Positions 26,298 to 35,220 of a stretch of DNA of 52,368 bases are shown here, one piece after another (position 1 is the first letter of the stretch; each line of letters opens with the position of its first letter). Source of the DNA: Vulcanimicrobiota bacterium (lineage in GTDB: Bacteria > Vulcanimicrobiota > Xenobia > Xenobiales > JADMJV01); contig JAEXNA010000232.1 of assembly GCA_023447635.1 (NCBI GenBank), forward strand, positions 1-52,368, given 5' to 3'. The position numbers and the translations under genes are program-made. The notes beneath the pieces are model-generated. The model worked only from the letters and a program-made list of their open reading frames with translations, ran no database searches and was not told where the DNA came from.

Positions 26298-28526
26298 CTA
26301 GAAGCGCAGGTTGGAGCGGAACAGCTTCAGGATTCGGCGATACTCGTCCAGCCAGGACGACGGTTCGACGAATCCATGTGGCTCGACCGGATAAAGGGCC
26401 GTCTCCCAACTCTCTTTCTCGAGCTGGATCAGCCGCTGGGTCAGACGCACGCTGTCCTGAGCGACCACGTTGTCATCGAGCAGGCCGTGGCAGATCAGCA
26501 GCGGGTGCTTCAGCCCCTCAGCAAACTCGATGGGCGAGCTGCGTAGGTAGGCCTCAGGATCGTCTTTCGGGGTGTTCAGGATTCGGGCGGTGTACTCGTG
26601 TTCGTATTGGGCCCAGTCGGTGACCGGTCGCAGGGCCGCGCCACACGCGAACAGGTCGGGCGTCTTGAACATCGCCATCAGAGTCATGAAGCCGCCGTAA
26701 GAGCCTCCATAGATGCCCAGACGGTCCGCAGCCACCCCGTGCTCCTTGATCAGGTAGGCCACTCCGTCCTGGATATCTTCAAGTTCGGGGGTGCCCATCT
26801 GGCGGTAGATAGCGGTGCGCCATTCGCGACCGTAGCCCGCCGAGGCGCGGTAGTCCAAGTCCAGCACGGTGACGCCCATCTGGTTGAGCAGAGTATGGAA
26901 CATGAACTCCCGGAAGTAATAGGACCACGCTTCGTCCGAGTTTTGCAGATAACCGGCGCCGTGAACGAACACCACGGCGGGGCCGCCGGCCTGCGGGTTC
27001 CTGGCTTTGTAGAGCTTGGCGGGGATAGGTCGCGCCTGATGGGTGGACGGTACAGCGACAATCTCTGGAACCGTCCAATCGATAGCCTGGAACTCGGCGC
27101 TGGTGCTGTTGGTCAGGCGAGTCGCTTTGGCTCCGGGGGCTGCCTTTTGCAGATAGACTTCCGGAGGGTGGTCGACGGTCGAGTGCAGGAAGGCGATTTC
27201 GGATCCGTCAGAAGAGAGATCATACCCGGTATTGCCTCCGAGAGAGGTGATCTGCTCGCTGCGGCCGGCCGGGCTAACTCGGAAAATATCGTATTGACTG
27301 GGTCGCGCCACATTGGCGCGGTAATAGAAATAGCGCCCATCCGGCGACGGTTTGATCGAGGTGACCTCGAAGCGGCCCGAGGTCAGGGCGCGGGAGCTTT
27401 TTCCGTCCCAGAGGTAGAGCTGAGCGTAGCCGGTTTTCTCTGACTGGTACCAGAAGCTGCGGCCGTCCGCACTCCAACCAAACTCATTGAGGTCCCAGGA
27501 GTGCCAGGCGGGGTCGTGTAGGTGCTCGATCAGGTTTAGCCGAGCCGAGACAAAGTCGACCTCGACCAACCAGCGATCTTCGAAGTCCTGGCTCAAGAGC
27601 ATCAGGGCCAGCCGCCCGGTGCTGCTCCAGCGGGCGTCCTCGACCCGGACGGCCCGGCCGTCAGTCCAGCCGGGAAGGCCCTCGAAGGTCAAAGGACGAC
27701 GGGCGCCGTCGGCCAGGGTGTGGATGGCCAGACTGTGGGGCAGCCCCGGGTCGTCTCCTACCTTGGTTCGGAGGTCACTGTTCTCGACATAGCCGTCGCG
27801 GCTCAGGTAGCCGGGCATCTTGTCCGATTTGGCGGCCTGCGCCTTGCTTTGTACGACCAGCAGGTAGCGTAGATCGGGGGTGACCTCGGCCCGCACCAAC
27901 TCTTGCCCGCTTCCCAACTTGAGTTCGGGGATGCCGTTGGCCAGCGATTGCGATTTTCGCAGATCTTCTCGCTCTTTGAGCAAGGGGAACAGGCGGTCTT
28001 GCTGTTTCTCGACGAAATTGCGCTCGCTGCTTTCAGGGTCTTCGAAGCTTAGCCTGGCCAGTTGCTGTTCGGCACCGCTGCGCAGGTCTCGCACCATCGG
28101 TCCCGAGGACCCACGGTAGACGAAGCGCTGTCCTCCGATCCAGCGCGGGGCGGACTCGGTCGCGGCCGTTCGGGTCAGTTGGGTCCGCGTGGGTGCGGCG
28201 GCGAACAGGTCGCCCCGCCAGGAAAACAGGGCTGCGTCGCCCTGGTGGACCGCTTCACCGGGAAGGCCCGCGCTGTTGTAAACGGCTAACTTTTGTCCCT
28301 TGCGGTCGATCTCGACGACCTCGCTACCGCGAGGAGACTTTTTGCGGCTGTACATCACCGTGTCGCCGCCGGGTACGAAGCGCACCTCTTCGGGCCACTG
28401 CCCGATCCAGGTTGGGGCGCTCATGATCTTCTCCAGGGTCAGATCGGGCTCGGCCTGAGCGGGGACGAAGCCGAACAGGGCCAGACCGAGGGCGAAGGAG
28501 CGGACAGAGCAGAAGAGACGTTTCAT
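26298..28526 (-). CDS. S9-family prolyl oligopeptidase-like serine peptidase
   Basis: 742 residues. The signal peptide (KRLFCSVRSFALGLALFGFVPAQA) puts it in the periplasm. The first ~480 residues form a beta-propeller (repeats such as WSADGRSFWYQSEKTGYAQLYLWDG and PSPDGRYFYYRA). The C-terminal alpha/beta-hydrolase domain has nucleophile Ser in YGGSYGGF, Asp in HGLLDDNV and His in PVEPHGF. This layout is that of dipeptidyl-peptidase IV or acylaminoacyl-peptidase relatives, which trim short peptides, often after Pro. It lies 54 bp downstream of a metallopeptidase gene on the same strand, probably as one unit for peptide degradation. Confidence 0.9.
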   Translation of the reverse strand: MKRLFCSVRSFALGLALFGFVPAQAEPDLTLEKIMSAPTWIGQWPEEVRFVPGGDTVMYSRKKSPRGSEVVEIDRKGQKLAVYNSAGLPGEAVHQGDAALFSWRGDLFAAAPTRTQLTRTAATESAPRWIGGQRFVYRGSSGPMVRDLRSGAEQQLARLSFEDPESSERNFVEKQQDRLFPLLKEREDLRKSQSLANGIPELKLGSGQELVRAEVTPDLRYLLVVQSKAQAAKSDKMPGYLSRDGYVENSDLRTKVGDDPGLPHSLAIHTLADGARRPLTFEGLPGWTDGRAVRVEDARWSSTGRLALMLLSQDFEDRWLVEVDFVSARLNLIEHLHDPAWHSWDLNEFGWSADGRSFWYQSEKTGYAQLYLWDGKSSRALTSGRFEVTSIKPSPDGRYFYYRANVARPSQYDIFRVSPAGRSEQITSLGGNTGYDLSSDGSEIAFLHSTVDHPPEVYLQKAAPGAKATRLTNSTSAEFQAIDWTVPEIVAVPSTHQARPIPAKLYKARNPQAGGPAVVFVHGAGYLQNSDEAWSYYFREFMFHTLLNQMGVTVLDLDYRASAGYGREWRTAIYRQMGTPELEDIQDGVAYLIKEHGVAADRLGIYGGSYGGFMTLMAMFKTPDLFACGAALRPVTDWAQYEHEYTARILNTPKDDPEAYLRSSPIEFAEGLKHPLLICHGLLDDNVVAQDSVRLTQRLIQLEKESWETALYPVEPHGFVEPSSWLDEYRRILKLFRSNLRF

Positions 28527-28580
28527 GGGCGGCCCCTTTGCTCCGTCGAGCCGCCTCTCCCCCCGGCAAAGTATCGGAGC

Positions 28581-29357
28581 TTACTGCCCGCGAACGTGCG
28601 GCTGCAGCAGTCGGGACCAAGCCTCGTCCTTCTTGCGGTATTCGTCCTTGGCCAGCGCCAGCCGTCGCTCCGAGATGCCAAGCTGTCCCGCCATCTCGCC
28701 ATAGGTAGCGGGATTGGTCGCGTAGAGCAAGGTGAAGATGCCGTAGAAGCGCTGCTGGCTCAGTGAGTGTTCGTCCCAGAACGGCAGGTTAGCGTCGCCT
28801 TCCACCCCGGTGTGGGCAAACCAGGCGGCTGCGCCCAGGATCGCCATCTGGCCCTGCTCGCCGAATTCTAACAGGAGCAGGGTGGCGAATTCGTCCACCG
28901 CATCTTCTTCCTTGCCCACGGTGGGAAGGCCCAACTCGCCGATCAGGCAGTGTCCGATCTCGTGGAAGATGACGAACAGCAAAGCTCCGCTGGCGTACTG
29001 ATGGCCGTCTTTGGGGTCGACTTTCTGGAAAAGCTCGACAAAGTACATGATCAGTTCGTAGCTGATGATCACGGCGTGGTGCTCGGGGCTGTAGAAAGCG
29101 TTCACCTGCCCCGCCTCGCCGCCGATCAGGGTGACCTGGCGAGGCATCACGAACACCGCGTTCAGGAACTCTGCCACGGTCTCCAGCAACTTGGCTTCCT
29201 GGATGGCCTCCTGTACCAGTTTGTACCTGGGGTCTTCGGCGTCGGCGTAGACAGCGACGAAGCCTGGCGCGCCGCTGGCTTCCTGGGCCAATCCGGGCAA
29301 CAAGAGCAGCAGCCAGAGAACGGGAACCAGGAGCAGTCGGGTTGGCAAAGAGCGCAT
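28581..29357 (-). CDS. DUF4344-type secreted metallopeptidase
   Basis: 258 residues with a signal peptide (RSLPTRLLLVPVLWLLLLLPGLAQ). Zinc motif HEIGH in LLFVIFHEIGHCLIGELGLP, followed after about 15 residues by KEEDAVDEFATLLLL, which supplies the third ligand in DUF4344 proteins. YSPEHHAVIISYELI upstream of the motif is also typical. It is predicted to be a periplasmic gluzincin-type peptidase of unknown substrate. It heads the two-gene unit with the S9 peptidase. The upstream flank is occupied by the second 42-bp repeat array. Confidence 0.82.
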   Translation of the reverse strand: MRSLPTRLLLVPVLWLLLLLPGLAQEASGAPGFVAVYADAEDPRYKLVQEAIQEAKLLETVAEFLNAVFVMPRQVTLIGGEAGQVNAFYSPEHHAVIISYELIMYFVELFQKVDPKDGHQYASGALLFVIFHEIGHCLIGELGLPTVGKEEDAVDEFATLLLLEFGEQGQMAILGAAAWFAHTGVEGDANLPFWDEHSLSQQRFYGIFTLLYATNPATYGEMAGQLGISERRLALAKDEYRKKDEAWSRLLQPHVRGQ

Positions 29358-29405
29358 CCTGCGAGCTTCGTCGGACTTCGGCCTCGGTCCCTCTCACTAC
29401 CGTGC

Positions 29406-29489
29406 TTCGGCTCACTGCAGGGTGAGCTTGAGCTCACTCCCGAGTGAGCCGGCCGGTGGGAGGGTGAGCTTAGGCTCACTCCCGAGTGA
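29406..29489 (+). repeat. Array 2 of the 42-bp palindromic repeat (2 units)
   Basis: Units at 29406-29447 and 29448-29489 match array 1 in length, orientation and core (GGTGAGCTTGAGCTCAC). Each holds the perfect hairpin GCTCACT-CCCG-AGTGAGC. The two arrays bracket the S9 and DUF4344 peptidase genes. Confidence 0.82.
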
Positions 29490-29500
29490 GCCCAAGCCAT

Positions 29501-29535
29501 GAAAAAAGCCGCCGGACCGAAATCCGACGGCTTTT
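29501..29535 (-). terminator. Rho-independent terminator of the Gly-tailed protein gene
   Basis: GCCGTCGGA / TCCGGCGGC 9-bp stem (one G-U) on the minus strand, followed by TTTTTT, 25 bp after the stop at 29556. Confidence 0.88.
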
Positions 29536-29555
29536 CCGTTCTCGAGCTAGAGGCT

Positions 29556-30431
29556 CTAGGTGATCAGGAACTCGTCGTCGCCGCCGCCCAGGGTGCCGGA
29601 GCCGCCGAAGCCTCCACCGACGCCGCCTCCGAGTCCGCCGCCGCCGATGGCTCCACCAGCCAGGCCGCCGCCCAGGCCTCCACCAAGGAAGTTCTGCTCC
29701 AGGCCGCCACCAGACACGCTGTTACCGCCGCTGGCCTCCTGCAGTTCGACCACGACTTTGATCTTGGTACCGACCGTCGCGGTCGGAGCTTTGATCTCGG
29801 TGGTGGTGGAAACCTGAGACTTCACCAGGCGACCGCTCTTGTGGCTAAAGTGGGTCACGCCGTTGGCGGTGATGGTCTGAGTGGTGTCTTCGGTCAGGTC
29901 GAAAGACGTCTCGGGACATTTCACGTTGATCACGGCCACGTCGTAGCCGCGCGACTGCTCGACCCCACCCAGGGTGTAGTGATAAGTCAGGTCGGCCTTT
30001 TTGGTGCCGGTCTGGTTGCCGTCGTCATCGAAAAGCGGGATATCCATCTGGGAATCGCCGGTCCAGCTGTCGTTGATGTTCAGCTGCTTCTCGGGGAAGG
30101 CCGGCTGGCTGAAAGGGAAGTTGACGCTGGTGCGCACGATTTCGCCGCTGCGCTTCATCACGATGGTGATGGTCTGACCCACGGTGGGGATCTGAGCGGT
30201 CTGGCCTTCGCGCTCGATGGTGCCGTCGACGATGGTGACATCGACTTCCATGGAGCCGTCCGGGTTGACCTTCTTGCCTTCCTGGACCATGGTCATGTCC
30301 ATCTTCGAAGAGAAGCCCTGCGCGGGTTGCCCTTCTTCCTGGACGCTTTGCTCGGAGAACACTTCGGTTTTGTAGCGAAGCTTTTCCCCCGGCTTCATCT
30401 CGTACGCGAGTACAATGGTTTCCCCAAACAT
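29556..30431 (-). CDS. Uncharacterised beta-rich protein with glycine-rich tail
   Basis: 291 residues with AGGAGG 9 bases before the ATG. There is no signal peptide. The body is a long series of beta strands (YEMKPGEKLRYKTEVFSEQSV, GSMEVDVTIVDGTIEREGQ, NDSWTGDSQMDIPLFDDDGN, YHYTLGGVEQSRGYDVAVINVKC). It resembles DUF6263-like lipid-binding or lipocalin-like sheets in layout, but I do not claim the family. The last ~60 residues are a nearly pure Gly repeat (LGGGLGGGLAGGAIGGGGLGG...) ending in DDEFLIT. It is encoded alone with its own terminator. Function unknown. Confidence 0.75.
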   Translation of the reverse strand: MFGETIVLAYEMKPGEKLRYKTEVFSEQSVQEEGQPAQGFSSKMDMTMVQEGKKVNPDGSMEVDVTIVDGTIEREGQTAQIPTVGQTITIVMKRSGEIVRTSVNFPFSQPAFPEKQLNINDSWTGDSQMDIPLFDDDGNQTGTKKADLTYHYTLGGVEQSRGYDVAVINVKCPETSFDLTEDTTQTITANGVTHFSHKSGRLVKSQVSTTTEIKAPTATVGTKIKVVVELQEASGGNSVSGGGLEQNFLGGGLGGGLAGGAIGGGGLGGGVGGGFGGSGTLGGGDDEFLIT

Positions 30432-30710
30432 GTGGTCTGCCTCCTGATGACCGCCTGCCCGAAAGTCTGAGCTCCCGGTTTGTCCTCTAAGACGAGCGGT
30501 TCTTATCTAGCCACGGGCCTTTGCCGGAATCCCCGTGAATCCTCCGCGCGACAATGTCGCAGGAAGGAACTCTCCAGGCGCTATGCCAACCCCCTCCAAT
30601 GATCAGATCGAGGGGTTGCGCGACCCGCGGGGGCGTTTGCCGGTTGTTCCGGCTAGAAGTGAAAGTTCAGGGGGGCAAGCGGGTCTAAGGCCCGCTCTGG
30701 GAACACGCGC

Positions 30711-31310
30711 ATGAACGCCGACGAGGAGAGAGGCCTGGTGCACCGTTGCCTGGCGGGAGAAGAGGCGGCCTGGGCCGAGCTGTACCGTACCTACTACCCG
30801 CAGATCCGCTTCGTCGTGGGCTGGAAGCGCTGGGGCTTCTCCAAGAACGAGGTCGAGGACGGAATTCAAGAGGTCTTCACCGAGCTGATCCGGTCGCTTC
30901 CCAATTTCCGCAGCGAGTCGCGCCTCTCGACCTTTGTCGATCGCCTGGCGCGCAACCGCTGTATCTCTCATCTGCGCAAGAAGTCGGCCCTCAAGCGGCC
31001 TAAAGAGACCTTCAGCGTCGAGCTCGAGGAAGGGCGAGGTGAGGAGGGGATGTCTCGTCACCACGTGATCTCCAAGGACGGCAGTCCTGAGGGGGCCCTG
31101 TTGGAGGGGGAGGAGCACCAGGAGTTGGCTCGCGCCTTGGAGGGGATGCCGGAGGCGTGCCGGCGCATCATCGCCCTTCGCTACTACCGACAGATGTCAT
31201 ATCAAGAGATCTGCACCGTGCTCGAACTGCCGCTGGGAACCGTCTGTTCGCGACTCAAGCGCTGCCTTTCCAAGTTGAAGTCGTCGATTTATCAAGTGGG
31301 AGGTCACTAG
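30711..31310 (+). CDS. ECF-family (sigma-70) RNA polymerase sigma factor
   Basis: 199 residues. Region 2: LVHRCLAGEEAAWAELYRTYYPQIRFVV ... VEDGIQEVFTELIRSLPNFRSESRLSTFVDRLARNRCISHLRKK. Region 4: ALEGMPEACRRIIALRYYRQMSYQEICTVLELPLGTVCSRLKRCLSKLK. These are standard ECF features without region 3. A membrane anti-sigma-like gene follows 49 bp downstream, giving the usual sigma/anti-sigma pair for an envelope signal. No good ribosome site is seen before the ATG. The 30432-30710 gap holds several hairpins (about 30549-30561, 30589-30617, 30640-30655, 30679-30697) but no gene. Confidence 0.92.
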   Translation: MNADEERGLVHRCLAGEEAAWAELYRTYYPQIRFVVGWKRWGFSKNEVEDGIQEVFTELIRSLPNFRSESRLSTFVDRLARNRCISHLRKKSALKRPKETFSVELEEGRGEEGMSRHHVISKDGSPEGALLEGEEHQELARALEGMPEACRRIIALRYYRQMSYQEICTVLELPLGTVCSRLKRCLSKLKSSIYQVGGH

Positions 31311-31359
31311 AGGGAATAAGCCGTCGCGGCTCACGACAAGCCCCCATGAAGACCTGACA

Positions 31360-33201
31360 ATGAAGAAAGACCACGAGAACATAGAAGAAAAGTTGGTTCC
31401 CTACCTCGAGGGAGTGCTCAATCCGAAAGAGCGCCGCGAAGTGGACGAGGCGATCAATTCTGACGGCGAACTGGCGCGCGAGATGAGCGAGTTGCGGGAT
31501 GTGATTCTGCAGCTGCGCCAGGGGTTCGCCTCGGGTTTGCGACCCCCTCAGGAAGAAGTCACCGTCGATGAGGTTGTCGAGCTTGGTTCGACCACCGGGT
31601 CGGTCGACAAGCTACCGGGGACCTCACAGCAGAAGGCTCGCCTGTTCTGCTCGGACCAGGCGTTGGAAGAGTATTCCATGCTGCGGGCGCTTTCCGAGGA
31701 GATGGGCCGGACCACTCTCGACCGCGAGAACGTACCGGCTATGCCGGAAGCCTTGCTCAAAGAGTTCAAGACTCTCAAAGGCAGCGCCCCGAGCGCGGGT
31801 AAAGTGCTGGCCTTCGATAAGAAGAAGCTGTCGCCCGTGCCGCTCTGGAAGCGCGCTTCGGGGATGCTCGACCGTATCGACCCGAAACCGCTGATGGCCA
31901 GCGCGGCCGCTCTGGTCATGCTCTCGCTGGGCGTGCATATGTACAACCGCACGCCCGCCCCGATGGCGGCCAGCGAAAACAAAGAGATCGGCTACAGCTT
32001 CTCGGATCAGCCGACGGCGGCGCCTTCGGCCACGGCGTCGAGCACGCCCGTCGGGGTGCCACGGCTGGCCGGGCAAGAGTCGGGCGTGGCTGTCTTTACC
32101 TCCGACGATCGCGGCCTGCTGAAGCAGCAAGCGGAAAAGTTGATGAGCGGCAAGGTTCGCTACACAGTCACCAAAGACCGGATTCTGGTGGCCGAAAAGG
32201 ACGTCAAGATCGCTCGCGACATTCTCTGGGCCGATGAGGACGGCAAAGCCGTCGCTATGGCCAAGAAAGAAAAGGCTGCCGACAGTGCGCTAGAGCAGCC
32301 TAAGGCTTCGGCCGGTATAGGGGCGGCCCGTCCTGCGGAAGGTCTACCGGACGGCGCCTATTCAGGAGGCGGAGCGGATGTCGACCAGAGTTCGTCGCAA
32401 CCTCAGGCACCGGTGGTTGACGATGCGGCTATCGAAGCGGTGGCTCGTGGCGGGGAAGCCGACGTGACGCTGTATCGTAGCGAACCGGCCCGGGCTCCCG
32501 CACCTACTCGGTCTTCGGCTCCGGCACGACCTGCCGCGCCCGCACGCCCCAAGGCGCCGGCCGCAGCCCCGCGTCGAGAAGAAGGCCCCCGTGCGGCAGC
32601 TTCGGCCCCACGCCGCCAGGCCCAAAGCGCGCTCGCTTCCGAATCGGCTGCTCCGGCCCCCACCGATGTTCGTTTCGATCGGCCTGCCGCACCGATCTCC
32701 GCCCCCGCGGGCGTAGCGGCCGGGGCTGCGCCCAGTAGCCTCAACTCGGAATCCAAGCCGCGTACCACTTCCGCCGAGCGTCGCGCTCAGCTGCAGAAGC
32801 TCGCTCTCGAAGGGGCTGACCGGGACGATGTCGCGGGCGACGACCCTCCGACCCCGACCCAGGTCCAGACCACGACCACCGTGGAGCGGGCCCGAGTCGC
32901 GGCTAATCCTCCGTCGGCTTCGGCCAGCGCGCCCGTCCCCAACGTCGTGACGGCCGACAGCGTCGAGGAAGAGACCAGCGAAGAAGGCAAGGCTGATGGG
33001 CGGTTGGCCAAAATGGAGACGTCGCGCCAGAAGGTGGCTCAACGTCACGGTGTCGAGCTCTCGTTCGAAGCGAAGTCGGGTAAGGTCGCGGTTTACGTAC
33101 GACCCAAGAAGACGCTGACCAAAGCCGAACTCGACACGCTTCGGAAGACGCTGCGTAAAGAGTTGGGACTGGCCGACTCGGACACCATCATCTTCCGCTA
33201 A
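31360..33201 (+). CDS. Large anti-sigma-like single-pass membrane protein
   Basis: 613 residues. The N terminus (ENIEEKLVPYLEGVLNPKERREVDEAINSDGELAREMSELRDVI) has the helical look of an anti-sigma domain but lacks the zinc HxxxCxxC motif. One membrane helix is near residue 180-198 (LMASAAALVMLSLGVHMY). The outer part has a small folded segment (~245-290, LLKQQAEKLMSGKVRYTVTKDRILVAEKDVKIARDIL), a Pro/Ala-rich low-complexity stretch (~370-450) and a C-terminal alpha/beta domain (VELSFEAKSGKVAVYVRPKKTLTKAELDTLRKTLRKEL). Following the ECF gene, it probably holds that sigma factor at the membrane and senses the envelope. The anti-sigma role is inferred from context. Confidence 0.7.
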   Translation: MKKDHENIEEKLVPYLEGVLNPKERREVDEAINSDGELAREMSELRDVILQLRQGFASGLRPPQEEVTVDEVVELGSTTGSVDKLPGTSQQKARLFCSDQALEEYSMLRALSEEMGRTTLDRENVPAMPEALLKEFKTLKGSAPSAGKVLAFDKKKLSPVPLWKRASGMLDRIDPKPLMASAAALVMLSLGVHMYNRTPAPMAASENKEIGYSFSDQPTAAPSATASSTPVGVPRLAGQESGVAVFTSDDRGLLKQQAEKLMSGKVRYTVTKDRILVAEKDVKIARDILWADEDGKAVAMAKKEKAADSALEQPKASAGIGAARPAEGLPDGAYSGGGADVDQSSSQPQAPVVDDAAIEAVARGGEADVTLYRSEPARAPAPTRSSAPARPAAPARPKAPAAAPRREEGPRAAASAPRRQAQSALASESAAPAPTDVRFDRPAAPISAPAGVAAGAAPSSLNSESKPRTTSAERRAQLQKLALEGADRDDVAGDDPPTPTQVQTTTTVERARVAANPPSASASAPVPNVVTADSVEEETSEEGKADGRLAKMETSRQKVAQRHGVELSFEAKSGKVAVYVRPKKTLTKAELDTLRKTLRKELGLADSDTIIFR

Positions 33202-33372
33202 GGCGTATCACCAATTGGACTTTCGTTGCTGCACGAAGAATATTTTCGTCCTCCAGGAGTGGGATTTGTCGCCTAATACCGAGTGTATTTCAGAAAAATA
33301 TCGCTTCTGGAGGGCGGAAATACGCGAGTGTAGGGGCGGAAGGCCAATCGTTGACACGCCCAGGGCCTCGGT

Positions 33373-34311
33373 TTGACCGTCACCCCGCTACTCACTCTCG
33401 ACAATCTGCTGCCTCCTCACCTGAGTGAAGGTAAGGCGCAGGACTCGGATCATCTCTTCCTCAAGTTAGGAAGAGGCGAGATCTTCGTGATTTTTGGCCC
33501 TTCGGGCTCGGGAAAAAGCGAGCTGCTGGCTTGCCTGGCCGGGATGACTCCGGTCAAAGCCGGCAAGATTGTCTATCGCAACGGCTCGCTTGTGGCTCCT
33601 CCGCCTTCGGAGTTGGCGATGGTCCCCCGCATCCCGGGGGTCTATGAAGAGCTCGACGTGGGGGAGTATCTGGACTTCTTCGCCGACGTTTACGGAGTGG
33701 ACGCTCACTATCGTCCCCCGCTGACCGCGCAGGCTCTAGCTATGTGCCAGCTTCAGGGGATGGAGAGTCGTAAGATTTCGACGCTGTCGTTCGCGCTGCG
33801 TAAGCGGCTTTCGATCGCCCGGGCGATTTTGCCAGACCCACATCTGGTCTTCCTTGACGACCCTTTCTTTCGGCTCGACCGAGCCGAACAGGCCGTGCTA
33901 CGCCAGGTTCTGACCGCCGTGCAGAGCCGAGGAACCTCGCTTGTGGCGACCTCGCCAGGCCTGGGAGAGTTCTCGGAAGTGGCGACTTTTCTCTGTGTCC
34001 TGACCTCTCGCAGCGTGTTGGCCTACGGACCTGTCTCTCACCTCCGGGCATCCCTGTCGTGCTTCAAGATGATGCAAGTCCAGTTCGAGTCCGGGTTTCG
34101 ACGGGCGGTTAGCGCGCTCGATGCCGAGCCCAGAGTGCATCACCTTAGCGTCTCAGTAAACTCGGCCAATCTCGTACGTTTCTTGTTTCGCGGATCGGAC
34201 GCCGAGTTGCGCGACCTGCTGCGGCTGCTAGCCCAGGAGGGGGCGACCATTGTCTCTTACGTCGAAGATCAGGAGTTTTTGGGTCGCGGCGGACGGAGAC
34301 TTCCTCGCTAG
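33373..34311 (+). CDS. Degenerate ABC-type ATPase without a permease partner
   Basis: 312 residues from a TTG start (weakly supported). Walker A GPSGSGKS is intact, but other motifs have decayed. The signature is LSFALRKRLSIARA instead of LSGGQxQR. Walker B is LVFLDDPF, with Asp in place of the catalytic Glu. The H-loop His is absent (SLVATSPG). It looks like a CcmA/NatA-type ATPase that still binds ATP but may hydrolyse it poorly. The C-terminal ~90 residues resemble the regulatory tail seen in such exporters. No permease gene is near. The 33202-33372 gap contains CCTCCAG/CTGGAGG inverted arms and no gene. Confidence 0.8.
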   Translation: MTVTPLLTLDNLLPPHLSEGKAQDSDHLFLKLGRGEIFVIFGPSGSGKSELLACLAGMTPVKAGKIVYRNGSLVAPPPSELAMVPRIPGVYEELDVGEYLDFFADVYGVDAHYRPPLTAQALAMCQLQGMESRKISTLSFALRKRLSIARAILPDPHLVFLDDPFFRLDRAEQAVLRQVLTAVQSRGTSLVATSPGLGEFSEVATFLCVLTSRSVLAYGPVSHLRASLSCFKMMQVQFESGFRRAVSALDAEPRVHHLSVSVNSANLVRFLFRGSDAELRDLLRLLAQEGATIVSYVEDQEFLGRGGRRLPR

Positions 34312-34464
34312 AAGCGGGTTGTACCGCATCTTTGCTCATGGAGGAATGGGTATCCGACCGTGGAAACCCGTCCGTCACGAGGTGCATGTTGGGCACCGCG
34401 TCCGAGGGGACGGGAGGGGCACTTCCGACTTCTCAAAACCAAAAGATATAAGGAGAAGACCCGG

Positions 34465-35016
34465 ATGAGATTGAGGTCAGTACTTCCCCTCGCAGCCGCT
34501 GCTCTCGCTTTCGGTCTGTGGGGCTCTCAACCCGCTGCGGCCGAAGACGACCGCGGTTTAGCGGCCGTGGTTAACGGTCAGGGAGCTTACAACTATCGCG
34601 TTTTCCAGTACCCTTCGCGGGTAGCTGGTTTCTTCATGTACCCCCAGAGCTACGTGACGTTCGATGCTTCGAACGGCAAATACTGGGAGATCGAGTCGAA
34701 CCGCGCGGAGTTTTGGAACAACTTCCCCCGCACCGGCGTGGCCGACGTTTTCCCGATGACCGATGGTCGTCACGCTCTGCGCCCTGAGCGTATCAGCGTC
34801 TCGTTCTACACGCCCGACATGCGCCTGCTGGGTAGCATGAAAGACGTTCGCCTGAACCGCCGCTACAGCGTGCCCCGTGACGGAAATGACTATGAGCGCA
34901 TTGTCGTCAAGATCGAAAGCAAAGGCAAAGAGAACTTTGACGTCAAGATGCGGATCTGGGATCCCATCGATGCCGTCATCGCCGAGCCTATCCCTCACCA
35001 GATCTATCACCGATAG
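34465..35016 (+). CDS. Small secreted beta-rich protein of unknown function
   Basis: 183 residues from the ATG at 34465, with AAGGAGA 10 bases upstream. A signal peptide (RLRSVLPLAAAALAFGLWGSQPAAA) precedes a compact beta-rich domain (YNYRVFQYPSRVAGFFMYPQSYVTFDASNGKYWEIESNRAEFWNNFP ... YERIVVKIESKGKENFDVKMRIWDPIDAVIAEP). It is free of cysteine and probably periplasmic. I do not recognise the family. It has its own strong terminator 25 bp after the stop. Confidence 0.75.
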   Translation: MRLRSVLPLAAAALAFGLWGSQPAAAEDDRGLAAVVNGQGAYNYRVFQYPSRVAGFFMYPQSYVTFDASNGKYWEIESNRAEFWNNFPRTGVADVFPMTDGRHALRPERISVSFYTPDMRLLGSMKDVRLNRRYSVPRDGNDYERIVVKIESKGKENFDVKMRIWDPIDAVIAEPIPHQIYHR

Positions 35017-35040
35017 TCTTCTCTCGAGGTTGGGTTAGAG

Positions 35041-35070
35041 AAACGGGCCGACAAGGCCCGTTTTTCTTTT
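35041..35070 (+). terminator. Rho-independent terminator
   Basis: AAACGGGCC / GGCCCGTTT perfect 9-bp stem with a GACAA loop and a long T-tract, ending the secreted-protein transcript. Confidence 0.92.
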
Positions 35071-35163
35071 TCCGCCATTTTTTCGACTCGCGCCGACCCT
35101 CGGCTGCGGCGTCCTGGCTGCCTGCGCACCCCGGCATGCCGGGAATACGGTGCTGGGCGCCGT

Positions 35164-35214
35164 GACACTTTTTGGACATTTGGTCCAACTTCGGTGACCT
35201 TTCCCTCGTAGACT
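35164..35214 (+). promoter_or_regulatory. GACACTTT-box promoter of the first response regulator
   Basis: GACACTTTTTGGACA (35164-35178) is a GACA direct repeat with 11-bp period, and TAGACT (35209-35214) begins exactly 45 bp after the motif start. There is no -35 match. Transcription would begin at or next to the ATG at 35221, so the mRNA is probably leaderless. An overlapping TTGGAC-N5-GTCCAA dyad lies at 35173-35189. Confidence 0.65.
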
Positions 35215-35220
35215 TCGGAT

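Noticed and set aside
26128..29489. CRISPR array
   Set aside because: The 42-bp units abut each other without spacers, and no cas genes are present.
34346..34468. 40-codon frame with GGAGGA at its start, ending on the ATG of the secreted protein gene
   Set aside because: Ribosome site touches the ATG, the sequence is Arg/Gly/His-rich without pattern, and no promoter is evident; could be a coupling leader but cannot be supported.
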